64,000 nt of DNA from Acheta domesticus (lineage: Eukaryota > Arthropoda > Insecta > Orthoptera > Gryllidae): assembly GCA_031308135.1 (NCBI GenBank), contig JAHLJT010009436.1, positions 218,999,286 to 219,063,285 on the forward strand, given 5' to 3'. Positions within the stretch are counted from its first letter, which is position 1. Every line of letters starts with the position of its first letter. This document shows, in pieces, positions 10,690 through 23,799 of this stretch. The notes beneath the pieces are model-generated. The model was given only the letters and a program-made list of their open reading frames with translations, was not told where the DNA came from and made no database searches. A program made the position numbers and the translations under genes.

Positions 10690-13600
10690 TTGCAGTTTTG
10701 CGACACAGGACTTATTGTTCATATTATGAGAGGTTGTGTATGAAGATGTGTTACAAGTCTGTTGACGTACGTAGAGTCATTGAATATTATAATGTAAATG
10801 CATTATTATAAATGTTATAATTTTATATTTATTTATCCATGTTCAACTTTTCAGCCGTTCAAAGGTTTTCAATTAAACATTTTTAATCAGTGAATGAGAT
10901 AAATATTTTAACAATATTCGATTGTCATCACCTTGTCCCTTTGATGGATAAGCAATTAGGCGGATTTCAAGAAGACAGAGTGGTGACAATCCAGTATCAC
11001 ATAAGGGGCAATACACATCAGGTCTCCTCCCCTCCTATACTCAGAAATAGCCTTCTATGCCAACGATACAATCCTTTTCGAAGTCAATGATAACATTCAT
11101 ATAGCTTACCTGCAAGGAGATTTAGAAAAACAAAATTGGACAAAAGCCTGAACAATAAAAATCACCCCCAAAAGGCTGGAGAATAAAAATAAGTAAACTT
11201 TGCACCTAATCAATTACAAGTCAAACCTCCGTATCAAAAATAGTGTAACACTAACTCCTTACTCCCTGCCAAAATCACTACGATTTATTTGTCACGTGGT
11301 TACAGAAATTTATGTTGGTCGTAGGTCGTGGCTGGTCCCGTATGGGAATTACATGTAAACTACGTACGGTCGTGGCTGGCCCCGTACGGGAATTACATGT
11401 AATACTACAGCATACCCGGGTTTCTATTAATTAAAATAATGACACATATTTTTGTAAGAAAAGGGAGAACTTTCGAAATTCCGTTGTCCTTTAATTTATC
11501 TCTTTTCAAAATATGAAATTCTCTCTTTTTGTGAATCCATTAGCCAATCACGATACACCATGCAAATACAACAATGCAAGATTTCATAAATACACATACG
11601 CTCGGCAACGTCGACAATACATAGGCTACAATAACATTTCAAATATAAATAACAACCAACTGACTTCTATTTACTCATGCAGGAATTCCTTTCTTTTTCA
11701 AAATATTTATTTAAATTTCTTTCGTACGTACGTTAGCCAACTCTAATAATAAAAAACATTAATTTTTTTATACCACTTTTCTCAGCAATAACTCGCATGC
11801 ATTATACCTTAAAATACTTCTCAGTATCTCTCTCAATGGATTTGCACAAGTTTACACTAATGTGCATAAACATTCTTGATATTGTACAGAAAATTTTTTA
11901 AACTTTGAATATTACGCAAACAAAAACTGCGGACACTTCCCTTTGTCGACTTCAGCCGGGACGGCGTCGTTGCCCAACTCGATCACCAGTTTGCGTGCCC
12001 AATTGCACGCGCCGATATATCAGCATACATCAGTTCTGCGTCCGCCAACTTCCACCAGAAAATCATATCCTCCACGAAATTTATAATTGCTCGCGACTGC
12101 GATTTTTTTAAAGCACAAATCAAATAAACTTCTTCTTTTTTCAACTGTTCGCCGCGTCAGTATCTATTCTTACGATACAGTCCTGTGCCCATTCGCACTG
12201 CACTATTGGATAAAATATTGTAAGTTCAATTTTCAAAAAAATCTCAAAACCGCCTAACGTGAACTCAATGTTGCCATCACAAGCTCTGACTCAAAAGTGT
12301 CATGAAATCCGCGGCGATTCACCATGTAACTACGTGCCACTACATGCCGGCGAATTCCATTCTTGCATCTCCATTGTTGCTTCATGGAATTTTTCTAAAA
12401 TTCTAAATATTTGCTGTCTTAACATAACTCTACGTTTCTTTATTAGTGCTTATGCTCAATGTCCGAGTTGTATTGCCAAAACATACTTTTCTAATGCTTA
12501 ACATGTCGAAAATATTGAATTTCTAGGTTGAAATTATGCACCGCTTCGTCAATTGTTTTTGACATTATTAACATATAATATTTTTTCAAATAAATAATTC
12601 CGCGTTCTATAAGTCTTTTAGGTCTTCCATAATTTCGTTAATTTTAAATAATGATGATCTGCAACGCCTCTCGTCGCCCACATTAAGGTTTCTTCATAAC
12701 AATCTTGCCATTTGTGTTATTGTATTTTGACACGTTACGTGAACTTTTATCCATATCTACACATTCCAATTTAAGTGAACCTGTCGTCCGATCGCGTCCA
12801 AACAAAGACCAAAATGTTTATTTATTTCATTTCTAATTTACTATTTCGTCAGACTTTATTTCAAAAATACCAAATCAGACGCGTTTTCAAAATCATCAAA
12901 TATGACTTTCCGCGGCGCGTCATTCCTTTGTCTTGCCACTATCGATTCACGTACAAGTTGGCTGCTTAACTATAGTCTAATAAATGTTTACATTTACTTC
13001 AAACTGTTTATGGGGAATATGCCATACATGAAATCATTACAATAGCTTACAAATATTTAAATCAATTATTTCGTATTAGATTAACATTGTCCTGCCTGGC
13101 AAAACTCAGCACCGATTCACACTAAATTACTTTAAATAAAAATAAATTTAAGTGGAAATTGTTATTACTAAAAGAGTACCTACAATATTTTCAACTTTAA
13201 ACTAGTAGAAATTTGGACAAGTGAACACCGGATAATTGGAAATTCAATATTCAGCTATACACCCATTAAACAATTTTTTGTTCTTGTTGAGCTATCCAGC
13301 TAATATATTAGGGTTCTCGATAGAGAAACGCACAGTAACAAAACCATTTTCAAGAACACAAATTCTTTCAGGGAGTAAAACTTAAATCAAAGTATTAAGA
13401 TGATATTATTGTAAAACTTCATGTATATTTCAAACTGACAAATTATTATACTCGGTTCAATACGTAGAGGGTCACTAGAGTTGTGCGTGGTTTGTTCAGT
13501 TGATACTGTTTACAGCTACATCACTACCTTACAACTACATCACTAAATAATAGGTGGTGATGTTTTGTCCGTTTAGTCAATATTGTCACATAGACGACGC

Positions 13601-13915
13601 CCGGCAACGAAAAGCCATTATTAATCACGTAAAATGCACAGAATTATTGCGATGTGTCCCAGATGATATGGACACAATTACGAGTAGACATGCGTTTCGG
13701 TTTAATATGAAGTGGACGTTATAGATTGGGTGTGATTAATGGAAATGAGTGGCCTTGCCTTGAAGCTCTGGACAATGGGCTGTATTATGTAATGAAAGTA
13801 AATTGTTAAGATATCCTTACATATTGATATAAAATAAACAATACATTTCCTAGTTTGAAGTTAAGTGCGTGGTGGTTCAGACTTAATGGTAAATGGTAGA
13901 GGTCTGCATTTTCCG
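10690..13915. other. AT-rich spacer with a short tandem duplication
   Basis: About 3.2 kb of AT-rich DNA without recognised genes. The only structure noted is a 44-bp-offset tandem duplication at 11324-11408: the unit beginning GGTCGTGGCTGG repeats at 11368, and each copy contains the palindrome TTACATGTAA. Confidence 0.55.
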
Positions 13916-13917
13916 CG

Positions 13918-14080
13918 ATTTTTACCGACCAGCGCTCGCTCGCCTCTCTTCTCTCGAGACCACGCGCTCGACTGTCCTTCGCAGCCGGTTGCGGACTCCC
14001 GGGAGCCGGCGACCGACCGAGACTCGGCCGGTTGTCGGCAGCCGGCGGACCCCGTTCAGGCGAACTGCGTCACGTAACAA
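13918..14080. promoter_or_regulatory. Small CpG-rich island
   Basis: GC- and CpG-rich patch in AT-rich DNA with repeated CCGGC/GCCGG motifs. Open on both strands but with no protein domain. A regulatory role is inferred from composition only. Confidence 0.25.
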
Positions 14081-15950
14081 TCGGCCGACACGTCGGAGTA
14101 AATGTGTAATGCCAAGTTTCAGGAAAAGGAAGGTGTATTGAATGGTTTTTAAAATAAATGACCAATAATTTCGTTTTTGCAAAATTTAATATATAGAGGT
14201 CTTTTAATATTAATTTTCAAATAATAAATTTTAATATAAAAAATAAAAAGCTTTAAAAATCGACTCCTCGGACGCACTGGAGAAACTCAAGTGGATCTAT
14301 TGCAGTTCTACCTGTGACTTCAAACAAAAGGCACTCAAAAGTTTTAGAGACAAATTCCGTTCTTTCTAATGACTAGGTATCGGATGCTTCGGAAATTGCC
14401 TATTTTATTCTAATGAACATAAAATTATTAATTTTCCTTCATTTTATATAGTGTAAATACAAATGCTCTGCTAAATTTAGATGCAAGTGCAATGAAATAT
14501 ATTAGTACCTTTCCCTTCCAATTTTGTATTTTTGTCGTCTTTTTCCAAATATTGTTGTTGTTGGTGTTGTTGTTGTAATTTTCAGGCATCTGAAACGCAG
14601 GTTTTAGTTTCTTAACCCGGCAGTAGGCGTGCGGGGTGCCTCAGTCACCTCAACATTGTTTTGAGCTCATTGTACTTTTAGTTTTATTTATAATCTTGCG
14701 AGCTTCTCAATACCTTTCGAGGAAAGCTTTGTGCACATATCTCGACCCTTCTCTTTTAACTGCTTCCTGTCCTTTCCTGGAAATTTCGTCGCAAAGGCCA
14801 TGGCGCGCTGCGTGGTAGCCACTGAGTCACCTCGCAGAACCTTTGTTATCGCTTCCTCCCACGCTGTTCACAGTAGTTCACCCAAAGGAAGGGGGTCTCG
14901 TGGAGCTTCAATACTACTCCACAGAAGTCAATGATTCACAATTTCAGCTTTTACGATTTTTTAATTACAATTAATCGCTTATCTTGTATTGAAACGAAAA
15001 ATAATGGAATAATTGAAAAACATTGTACTCGTACATATAAAACTTTACATGCATCATTTCGTGTATACATACTTTTGACAAATTTAAAATAATGTTAAAC
15101 GTGTGTATATAATAGTAAATAATGTATTTTGAATTATTGAGTTGAATAGGCTGATGTGCTGTGACAGCTGTTGTTTGGCCGCCGACAAAGTCGACAAATT
15201 CAGAGGCCATGGCGGCTTACATCAACTATTTCACAATAAATTAATACGCCCAATGACGACAAGACGTTTTGACGCAAGGAAAATAGTACCCACCTCATTT
15301 TTGTTTAGCATATGCGTTTTTCTTATTTACTCGTGAAATTATGACCAAATATTCATTGTATTTAATAAATATGCCTTATATTCGGGTTTGTAAGAAATTT
15401 AAATGACATTACAATTGGTACGCAACGAATTATCTTCCCTTAAGCACTATAAATATATAAAAAATATAAAAATGAATGCAATAAAGATTTAAATTCATTT
15501 TATCTCTTTTTATTTAATTTATTTATTTCATATTGCTGTGAAACGTCTTGGTCATAAGCGATCACTACTTTACAGTTTTATATAATAAAATGTTACAATT
15601 ACATAAACAAACATTACAATGAGATATTTAACAAACAAGATAAAACAGATATTTAGCAAACAATATAAAAACTCTGATTTCATTCGATATTACAGACATG
15701 TGTATTTTTGTAGCACTAAAGGAACTATTAAATATATTTATCTAATTTTGTTTCACATTTTGAGTCTTTGTTTGCCTTAATTGTTTCAAAAAAATGTATT
15801 GTTTGTCTCTATAAAATTATTTCCAGTCAATCGATAAATTGTTACTTTTCAACAAATTAATCGTTTAATTGAAATTGTATTTTCTTTCGATTACAATGAA
15901 TTGAAAGTGTTGCGATCACTACATGCGGCGACTTTATATCCCGTACATGC
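14081..15950. other. Spacer, nothing recognised
   Basis: AT-rich apart from a moderately GC-rich patch at about 14610-14930. A degenerate GTT/GTTG run lies at about 14552-14576. No gene, RNA or element boundary seen. Confidence 0.5.
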
Positions 15951-15954
15951 ATTG

Positions 15955-16175
15955 AGGGGCGAAGCTACTGTGCAGTCCGGCGCTTGGCCGAGCGGCCGAG
16001 CGCTCGAGCGCTCGGGCGCTCGGGCGCTCGGCGACTCCCGGGTCTCGGCGGGAGCCGCAAGGCGGCCGGTCGAAATGTCCGTTAAACAGCTATCTCTTCC
16101 CCCCCGAGGAAGGTCCCCCTCCCTTCGCCGAGCGTCGGCGCGGAGCCCGAGAGTTTCGAGCGGTTGTTTTCGCCT
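15955..16175. promoter_or_regulatory. CpG island with short GC-rich tandem repeats
   Basis: CpG-rich block in which the hexamer-like string GAGCGCTCGGGCGCTCGG repeats with slight changes at about 15998-16030. No domain in any frame. Regulatory role is inference. Confidence 0.3.
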
Positions 16176-16199
16176 GATTGCAGAGCTCTAGTAAATGGA

Positions 16200-18460
16200 G
16201 CTACAGATGCCAGAGCTTTTTCTCTAATGATGATTAATAATTATCTGTTCATATTCAGTGAAATTGTTTTGTCTACTTCTTTTGCTTTTCGATATTTTTA
16301 AAACATTATCTAGAATTACATAATTGGAATGAGTATTAAATTAGCTTATTAAAAAATATTTTTATTGAAACATTAGTGTCTAATTAGCGGAAAAATTGAA
16401 GTTTCTTTAAACATTTTCGATACCACCCTGAAAACATTTAAAATTTCGTACAATGATTGATTAATGTGAGCACTGAGGGGGAAGGACACACAAATGCCAA
16501 CTAATTTGGAAGCTAACTGCGGAATCGTTTCTAATGAGACTATCATCTGTGAAATGTGAATTCCGGCCTTCATTTCGAGTTGGTTTCATGATACGTATGC
16601 TCACCATTTTTACCTCTTCGATTACATAATTTTCCTAAATAAATCCCCAATGCGTATATTTATTGACGGAAAAAAATTAAATATTTTATTTTTCCCAGAG
16701 CAAATTAACGAATCTCTGCAGCCTTTGGTAATCCTATAATATATAACACGTACAGAGCTGCAAAGGTTGAAAGTCTCAGCGCGTGTTGAATGATAAACTG
16801 CTCGTGGTTTCTCGCTGCCAAAAAAGTTAATAAATCGTTCCATTTGCAAAGATCGATATCCGGCGGGTGACCCAGTGGCTTCGGCTACGCAACGGCATGT
16901 ATTCACTCCCTCGCATTGAGTGGCCAAGATTGATTTCCTCAATTCCATATAGGAAGTAAAATCGAGGTCCAGAATTCTAAAATCATGTTTGTAAAAGAAA
17001 AAAGTGCGAAAGTACGCAGTTGCAGGAAGTGAGAGAAACGTGCAGCAAGAATTAATGTCTTTTGTAAGAATTTAGTTTAGTTTAGTGTTTAGTTCAAACT
17101 TTGTGTTATTGTCCTTTTAGAGCAATTCAACGTGACACTTCGATTCGGAAGAATGAAGGCTTGAAAATCTTTTTCTTAGTTTTTACTTCCTTTTTCGTGA
17201 GATGCAATGCTGATTAACGGCATTGCAGTAAAATCAAACTTCACTGTTAAAGTTTGGAGGTTTGTAGCAAATGTAGCAAGTTTCTGAAATGAATCGGAAA
17301 TTAAACGATATTTATCTGTGTAAAGAGGAGAAAAACAAGTATTGTGAAACTTGGAAATTATCTTACTACACTTAGTAATACATCCAAACAAAATTAAGGA
17401 TTCGGAATAATCGAAATATTTCGAAATACTGAGCTACATCGTACACTATAATTTTCTTGTATGGGACACTCACTAAACAGAAAAGCTTCAGTCTTTCAAT
17501 ATCGCCATGATGAATTCTCCGTCAACTAAAATATCAAGGTCTTCTTCAATTTTCTCTGACATTTCCTCGTTCGTTGTTATTGTATAGAATGTGTCCTGAT
17601 TGGCAGCCAATTTCCCAATATAGACAAGACAGGTAATTGAAAACGTTGAATCAATAATTAATATCCTAATGATGACTGGCCATTTAAAAATAATTGCTCT
17701 TTTAGAGTCAGTAATTGATAAGGAGGTTGTTCGATTCAATCTCATTATACGCGGTGGTTCATGCAGACGAACAGTCAGAGAATTAGTAAAACGTAGTTAA
17801 GACAAAAGAATTTTTTTATTACTGATCTTTCCTATTAAAAGAAACAAGACAGAAAAAATGTTTATCTTTCAGAAAATAGAGTAAGATTACATCAACAGAA
17901 AAGCAATTTGATAGCGTGAATCTCAGTTCAACTTCTATTTCTAATTGTAGATCGCTCCTGCAAAGAGAAAACGGTTTTTCAATAGGAGAGAATTATAAAA
18001 TTAGAAATATCTCATTGTGGAACAGAAAATAGTTTTGAAAACCCCTGACAAAAATCTTATTTTTCCCCGCATCGTCTTCTTGAGACTCCTTGAAACCCTA
18101 TACCGACCTAATGGAGAAACTCTCGTTCGGGGCAGGGAGCCCAATAAAAAGTGCATCTCTGCTGTTGTTTGAGGATCTCCTTCAGAACGAAAATCAGCAG
18201 CATTGTGATGCGTCACATACTTTATCCCATCAAAGATTCAAGCTCCGTGGGCACGATACGGGATAAAAACTGTACATTACAGTATTTTCATCTTAGTACA
18301 GATTTGCGTGATTTAATAGTGACCGATTCTTTGACAAGAGAGTGAAATAAAATAATTTATAAAGTCACAATCTCTGTCATTGGAAAAGTACATGCTGTCT
18401 TGTTTATGTTCCAGAGGAGCTCTTTGATGTTTCTCTCCAATTATATGAAAGACTCCCTAA
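16200..18460. other. AT-rich spacer, nothing recognised
   Basis: No repeat boundary or credible gene. A minus-strand frame at 17488-17745 is open upstream beyond its first ATG and has an acidic C-terminus, but I recognise no domain and no splice context, so it is not called. Confidence 0.5.
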
Positions 18461-18599
18461 TGAGAGCGCAGCGCGGGAGCGCACGCGGGCGCGACGGGCC
18501 ATCGATCGCTGGCCTTTCATTGCGAGGCGGCGCTGCGGTCGCGGCTTCCAATGGCTTAATTAGGGTGCGAGGCTCGATCACGGCATCGGGACGGGCGTG

Positions 18600-19435
18600 C
18601 CGGGTAGTAACGCCGAGGGGCGTGGGCGAGGGGTGTGGGCGAGGGGCGTGGGCGAGGGGCGTGGGCGAGGGGCGTGGGCGAGGGGCGTGGGCGAGGGGCG
18701 TGGGCGAGGGGCGTGGGCGAGGGGCGTGGGCGAGGGGCGTGGGCGAGGGGCTTGGGCGAGGGGCGTGGGCGAGGGGCGTGGGCGAGGGGCGTGGGCGAGG
18801 GGCGTGGGCGAGGGGCGTGGGCGAGGGGCGTGGGCGAGGGGCGTGGGCGAGGGGCGTGGGCGAGGGGGGTGGGCGAGGGGCGTGGGCGAGGGGCGTGGGC
18901 GAGGGGCGTGGGCGAGGGGCGTGGGCGAGGGGCGTGGGCGAGGGGCGTGGGCGAGGGGCGTGGGCGAGGGGCGTGGGCGAGGGGCGTGGGCGAGGGGCGT
19001 GGGCGAGGGGCGTGGGCGAGGGGCGTGGGCGAGGGGCGTGGGCGAGGGGCGTGGGCGAGGGGCGTGGGCGAGGGGCGTGGGCGAGGGGCGTGGGCGAGGG
19101 GCGTGGGCGAGGGCCGTGGGCGAGGGGCGTGGGCGAGGGCCGTGGGCGAGGGGCGTGGGCGAGGGCCGTGGGCGAGGGTCGTGGGCGAGGGCCGTGGGCG
19201 AGGGGCGTGGGCGAGGGGCGTGGGCGAGGGTCGTGGGCGAGGGTCGTGGGCGAGGGTCGTGGGCGAGGGGCGTGGGCGAGGGGCGTGGGCGAGGGGCGTC
19301 GGCGAGGGGCGTGGGCGAGGGGCGTGGGTGAGGGGCGTGGGCGAGGGGCGTGGGCGAGGGGCGTGGGCGAGGGGCGTGGGCGTGGGCGAGGGGCGTGGGC
19401 GAGGGGCGTGGGCGAGGAGCGTGGGCGAGGGACAG
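18600..19435 (+). repeat. G-rich 13-bp minisatellite (~60 units)
   Basis: Tandem array of CGTGGGCGAGGGG, about 60 units. Because 13 and 3 are coprime, all three plus frames read the same 13-residue peptide cycle ([13 protein letters not shown]), and all three minus frames are open as well. Variant units (CCGTGGGC and TCGTGGGC types) cluster between about 19110 and 19260, and a partial 7-bp duplication occurs near 19376. Regular GGG/GGGG runs make the plus strand a strong G-quadruplex candidate. Not a gene. Confidence 0.95.
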
Positions 19436-20140
19436 GGGCGGCGGCGGGGGCCGGGGGCGGGGGTAGGCGGAGGGGACCGGGGGCGGGTGCGGCAGGGGGT
19501 GGCGGAGTGTGGCGGGTGGCGGGATTGGGGGGCGGCGGGGACGAGTCTGACGCGGCACGGCGAGGGGGCGTGGTGGGCGTGAGGGCGACGGCACCGCCCG
19601 CGCACACCTGAAGCTATTCATTGCGCCAACGGCTAGGTGATCGATATTCGAGGCGGAAGAGTCGAAACTGTGGCAGTGGAGCGGGTGGAGTTGGTGATGG
19701 GGGTGGGTGGTTTTGGTGGGGGCGACGGCGGCGATGGCGGTAGCGCAGGCGATAGCGATGACGTTGGCAGGGTCGATGGCAATAGCGGTTGCGGAGTTGG
19801 AGGCGAAAGCGACGGCCGAGGGGGGGGGCGAATGCGGAAGCGGAGGCGGTAGCGGATAAGGAGACGGAGGTGGAGGTGGAGGTAGAGGGGGGAAGGGGAG
19901 ATCGGGGTGGAGACAGGAGGAGAGGGAGACAGAGGTGCAGACGGAGACAGGTGCAGACTGAGATGGAGTCGGAGACGGGTGGAGCCGAAGACAATGCCAG
20001 AGATGGTATTGTTGACGGTGTTGATACGGTGGAGATGGGAGCCATGGCTCTGTCGGAAGTGGCCGGGGCGGCAGCGGCGGTGCTGAGAGGGCAACGGAAG
20101 CGGTGGCGGGGACGGCGGAAATGACGGAGGGAGCGAAGGT
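19436..20140 (+). repeat. Degenerate G-rich low-complexity flank
   Basis: Continues the strand bias of the minisatellite but without a clean period: degenerate GGN/GGCGGN triplets to about 20130. Predicted frames on both strands are low complexity with no domain. Confidence 0.7.
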
Positions 20141-20467
20141 GTCGGAGGTGGCAGTTCTTTGCGTGGCAGTGATTACGAATATGGAAACTCAGGATAGAAT
20201 ATTGAATGCTTAGGTCGATCAAGAATTTGAAAATCTCAGGCATACAGGGCGTGAATGAAGAGAAACCTTTGAATTGCCTAAAGGGAAAGATGAATAGGGA
20301 TATCCGCAATTAACTTACCCGTGTTTACTGATTTTTCTCAATTTACTGACGGCATATAGCCGAGAGACATTTCGTGTTTTGACGTCGAACGTAATTAAAA
20401 TCATCAAAAAAAGCGAAAAACATTATACTAAAGCAGGCATTAGTAACAGATTCATCGATTCATTATT

Positions 20468-20990
20468 TTGTGTTTTCGGGTGCATCAGCGGCTATGGTGA
20501 TCAGTCTCGGAAGTGTAGTGCATGCTTTCCAAGTGAGGTGGTGGTATTCTTTCCCAGCTGGATGATGAGATCTATCGCCGACATACTCATAGACCTGCGG
20601 GATTTCCTCATCCAGGTATCTCCCACTAGCGAAGTATCGCCCCAACCAGGACAAGCTCTGATTTCCCGACACGTGAAATAGTACAGTGTTTGTGTATGTG
20701 TATGTGCGTGTGTGTGCGTAAGTAAGAGGTGAGGAAGGGAAGAGGAAGGAAAGATCGCGAGCGGTCCATGGCTCGATTGTCAGGGTACTGCTCCGCTATT
20801 CGCATGGTGTTGATCGGAGAAACAATGGAAAACTAGCGATCAGAGCAGTCGGCCGCTAGAATTTTCCTCTCGAAAGCGGGTGAATTCAACATTGGTATCT
20901 AGCTAGGTCGAAAATCCTACCATTGACGGAACGGACTCGGTCAGAGGCATTGCAATGACAGCAATTGATGCCCTATGCTGATCACCTCAA
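20468..20990 (-). mobile_element. SINE-B copy 2
   Basis: Near-complete minus-strand SINE-B. The 3' tail lies near 20475-20505 (plus-strand 'ttttcgggtgcatcagcgg'). Anchors follow in the same order as copy 7: 'catccaggtatctcccac' near 20610, a GT-rich stretch at about 20690-20722, 'ggtactgctccgc' near 20784, 'gatcagagcagtcggccgct' at about 20839, and the head ('gcaatgacagcaattgatg') near 20955. More diverged than copy 7. Confidence 0.85.
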
Positions 20991-20999
20991 CAAGTATTA

Positions 21000-22525
21000 G
21001 TACTCGGGGGAATGCATTTAGAGGTTGGAAAGAAGTGAACGAAAGGCAGAGGAGGAAGAAGGAAAGAACATTACAAAAGATATAGAGACAGAGTGAAAGA
21101 GTGGAATCCAAATTGTATTAATTTTTTACGGAAACGAAAGAGACGACTATCCAATCAAAATTAATTGGTTTATATGATATACCAAAACTATAATAATGCA
21201 ACGCGTAATGCAACATGAAACTTCAGACCATTAGGTATTTGTTGTCGTAACGATCCTTTCTATTCACATAATATATTTATGTGATTCAATATTGTGAAAT
21301 TCAAACCTATTTATTATCCTGGAAATAATGAAGCATCTCTTCATTTAAATAATTCATGTTTCTATGGTGACATTTCAAAGGTATTTATAATTAAAATAAG
21401 ATAGTTCTATGAATTTTCAGTGTTTGTGAGGATTGATTTACTCGATAATGCTAAATTCAAGGGCACACTTCAAAAAAGCTACTGGATCATAGCATTAATT
21501 TTTTGTGATATTCTGAATGCTGATTGTTTGCATCTTCCGGACTGGACGTTCTTCTTATATTCTGATAACAGAGCAAAAGATGCTATTTCCAGAAAAAAAT
21601 TATCTTTGATGTAGCAGTGAGCTACTGAAGTTGCAACAGAAATTCCAACAACTTTATTTTTACTTTTATAACATTTTGCTCATGATATATGCCGTTGGAA
21701 ATGCAAAAAAATATATTCACTGCCATAATGTCCACGAAATATTGCATTAACATCAAGGCTACTGATACCACAAATATCTTAAAATGAGCCCTTTCTAATT
21801 ATTGCTTTCTTAGAATTTCATATTTTTTTATATTTTCAACTGTCAATTTTCTTCTTTAACTGACCACTTTCCCTGTGAACATCTTTTATGTGTGCTGCAC
21901 ATAAAATCACCACCTATGTTTGAAATACGAATATTTCTTTAATATTCTTATAAACGTTACGGCGGCTGTTAGTGTAGTGACTCCACTGGTAAAAATTCTG
22001 AATAGCTAGGTACCCAGAAGAGCGGAAACCATAAAAAAGCAATAAAATGACTAAGAAGATTTTTCACAAAAAACTGCAATCTCCTTCATAGTAATTACTA
22101 CAAAATGACTGTTTTAAACAGTTTTTTTTAGATGTGCTTGTGCTTCAGACTGGAACTTCCAGGGTTTCTGGCAATTTATGTTAAGGAGTCAGGGAAACTT
22201 CCCAATACTTAGGACGACCAGAAAGGTCTCATTTTATAATTAAGGCATATAACTTAACGCGTGTCCCTTGTAGATATAAAAAATCTAAGAAAATGAAGGT
22301 CTTAGGACGCATCGTTTCTGAGGTAAGCACGATGATGAAGTGCACTGCTGGATAAGTGTAGCGGGTTGCATGTATGTCTCATTTCTGAAATGTGCCATAA
22401 TCTGCTATGTTTTACGTTTTTCGGCTTAAATCTCTTTCATGCACGGCCGGGGAGCAATTCCCTATCCAGTCAGTCATACATTACAATGGTTTGTGACGAT
22501 GGTTTCTTAAAATCCGCCATCGATT
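21000..22525. other. AT-rich spacer, nothing recognised
   Basis: No supported gene or element. The frame at 21420-21614 (plus) has no identifiable domain. Confidence 0.5.
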
Positions 22526-22529
22526 AATT

Positions 22530-22662
22530 GTTTGACTGATTATTTCGTGTTTCAGGACATGCCAACCGGTCGTTGGTCTTGTACGGCGCCGACTTCGGCT
22601 TGGGAGGTTTCCCAATCCAGGTACAACTCAGTAGCGTGGCACCACTCCAGGCTATGGATACT
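22530..22662 (-). mobile_element. SINE-B copy 3 (3' fragment)
   Basis: About 130 bp matching the 3' portion of SINE-B. The tail region (about 22535-22580) is followed by 'atccaggtacaactcagtag' and 'tggcaccactccaggc', which correspond to the 'atccaggtatctcccaccag...ggcaccgccccagcc' block of copy 7. The 5' two thirds are missing and there is an internal deletion. Confidence 0.65.
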
Positions 22663-22949
22663 CTAAGCTAGTGATCGCCAAACCGTCAATCGCTAGTAGC
22701 TCGCGGGGCAATTTCTGTATATCGCAGTCATACTCAAGGTTGCTAACCTGGACTTGTTCTACAGAGTACAATAGTACAGAAACAGAATCACTGATGAACA
22801 TTTGGACAACTATATTAGAATGACAGTCACGACCTACCCTCCCAACGTAAAATCCTTGTTAATGACAAAAATAGTGCCATCCTTCTCATTAAAAAGTGTG
22901 TTGAAAAATCTGTTCTTACATTTATAATTTATTACTAATGAGACGCATT

Positions 22950-23480
22950 GTGTCTCTGCGTCCCCCTCCCCCCCACTTCGCTGCAGAGGGCACTTCCTTT
23001 CAAAGATAATAGCCTATGTGCGTCGCGGAGAGAGGCGTTGCAACCCCTCAAGTCCATCGCTTTCTTAAAAAGGGTGAAGGCGTCATAAAACACAACCCGC
23101 ACACGTGCAAACCCTCGGATAATTGCCGTGAAGTTTCTTTTAAAACACGGCCAGAACAATCATTGTCGATCAGCGACATTCACAGCACCCTCTCGCCACC
23201 CGCCGCCCCCTGGAGAGTGTCGCCTGTCATTCCGGGCGCACTCGCTTCAATAATCACCGTGAAAATCCTTAGGCACATAGGAGAAACTCGGCCCACTTCG
23301 CAGCGTGCGACGCGCGAGATAAACAAAGGCTCACGAATCAGCCAATCCAGCCCTCTGAAATCGTGGCAAATACCAGAAGCAAGCCACGTGGCACCAAAGA
23401 GTGAATCCGAAGATTAGGCGCCAACGCGAGTTCCGCATTCGTCTCTTCTCGGATTTTAATTGGGCAGAAGTAAGTAGAAA
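22950..23480. other. GC-intermediate single-copy-looking block
   Basis: More GC-balanced than its surroundings, without the low-complexity bias of the other islands. Overlapping frames on both strands (22935-23159 minus, 23016-23417 plus) have no recognisable domain. It could be an unannotated exon or a regulatory element; the sequence alone does not decide. Confidence 0.3.
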
Positions 23481-23544
23481 AAATACTTTGGAAGCGAGAT
23501 TTTGAGCGGGAAGGCGCTCCTGCGAGGCGAGCGTGCTTCGCCAA

Positions 23545-23795
23545 GAACGACACTTGAATTTAGATCACCGATAACTTCACTTCATTCCTGGCCGCCGAAA
23601 GTAATACTTGAATTCAGAACGCCGAGAGAGACAGTTCATTTTCTAACCGCCGAGAGCGGGACTTCATTTTCTGATCGCCGAGAGAACAGTTCATGTTCCG
23701 ATAGCCGAGAGCAACGGACAGTATTCTTTCAATCTCCGACGAGATAAAGTTTCTGATCGCCGAGTGCGAGAAAACATTTCGGCTGCCGCTAACGC
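23545..23795 (+). repeat. Degenerate ~27-bp tandem repeat (9 units)
   Basis: Nine diverged units carry the core GATCGCCGAGAG preceded by TTCATTTTCT. The CCG trinucleotide of the core ends at 23570, 23597, 23624, 23652, 23680, 23707, 23738, 23762 and 23788, giving spacings of 27, 27, 28, 28, 27, 31, 24 and 26. The best conserved units lie at 23615-23710. The period is near 9 codons, but no frame gives a clean peptide repeat throughout. Confidence 0.8.
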
Positions 23796-23799
23796 GATT

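Noticed and set aside
17488..17745. An 85-codon minus-strand frame with an acidic C-terminus.
   Set aside because: The composition is protein-like and the frame is open upstream, but nothing identifiable; too short to call without homology or transcripts.
18400..19621. Frames of 244-403 codons on both strands, all with the same 13-residue cycle.
   Set aside because: An artefact of the 13-bp repeat, which gives the same peptide in all three frames. No domain and no plausible gene structure.
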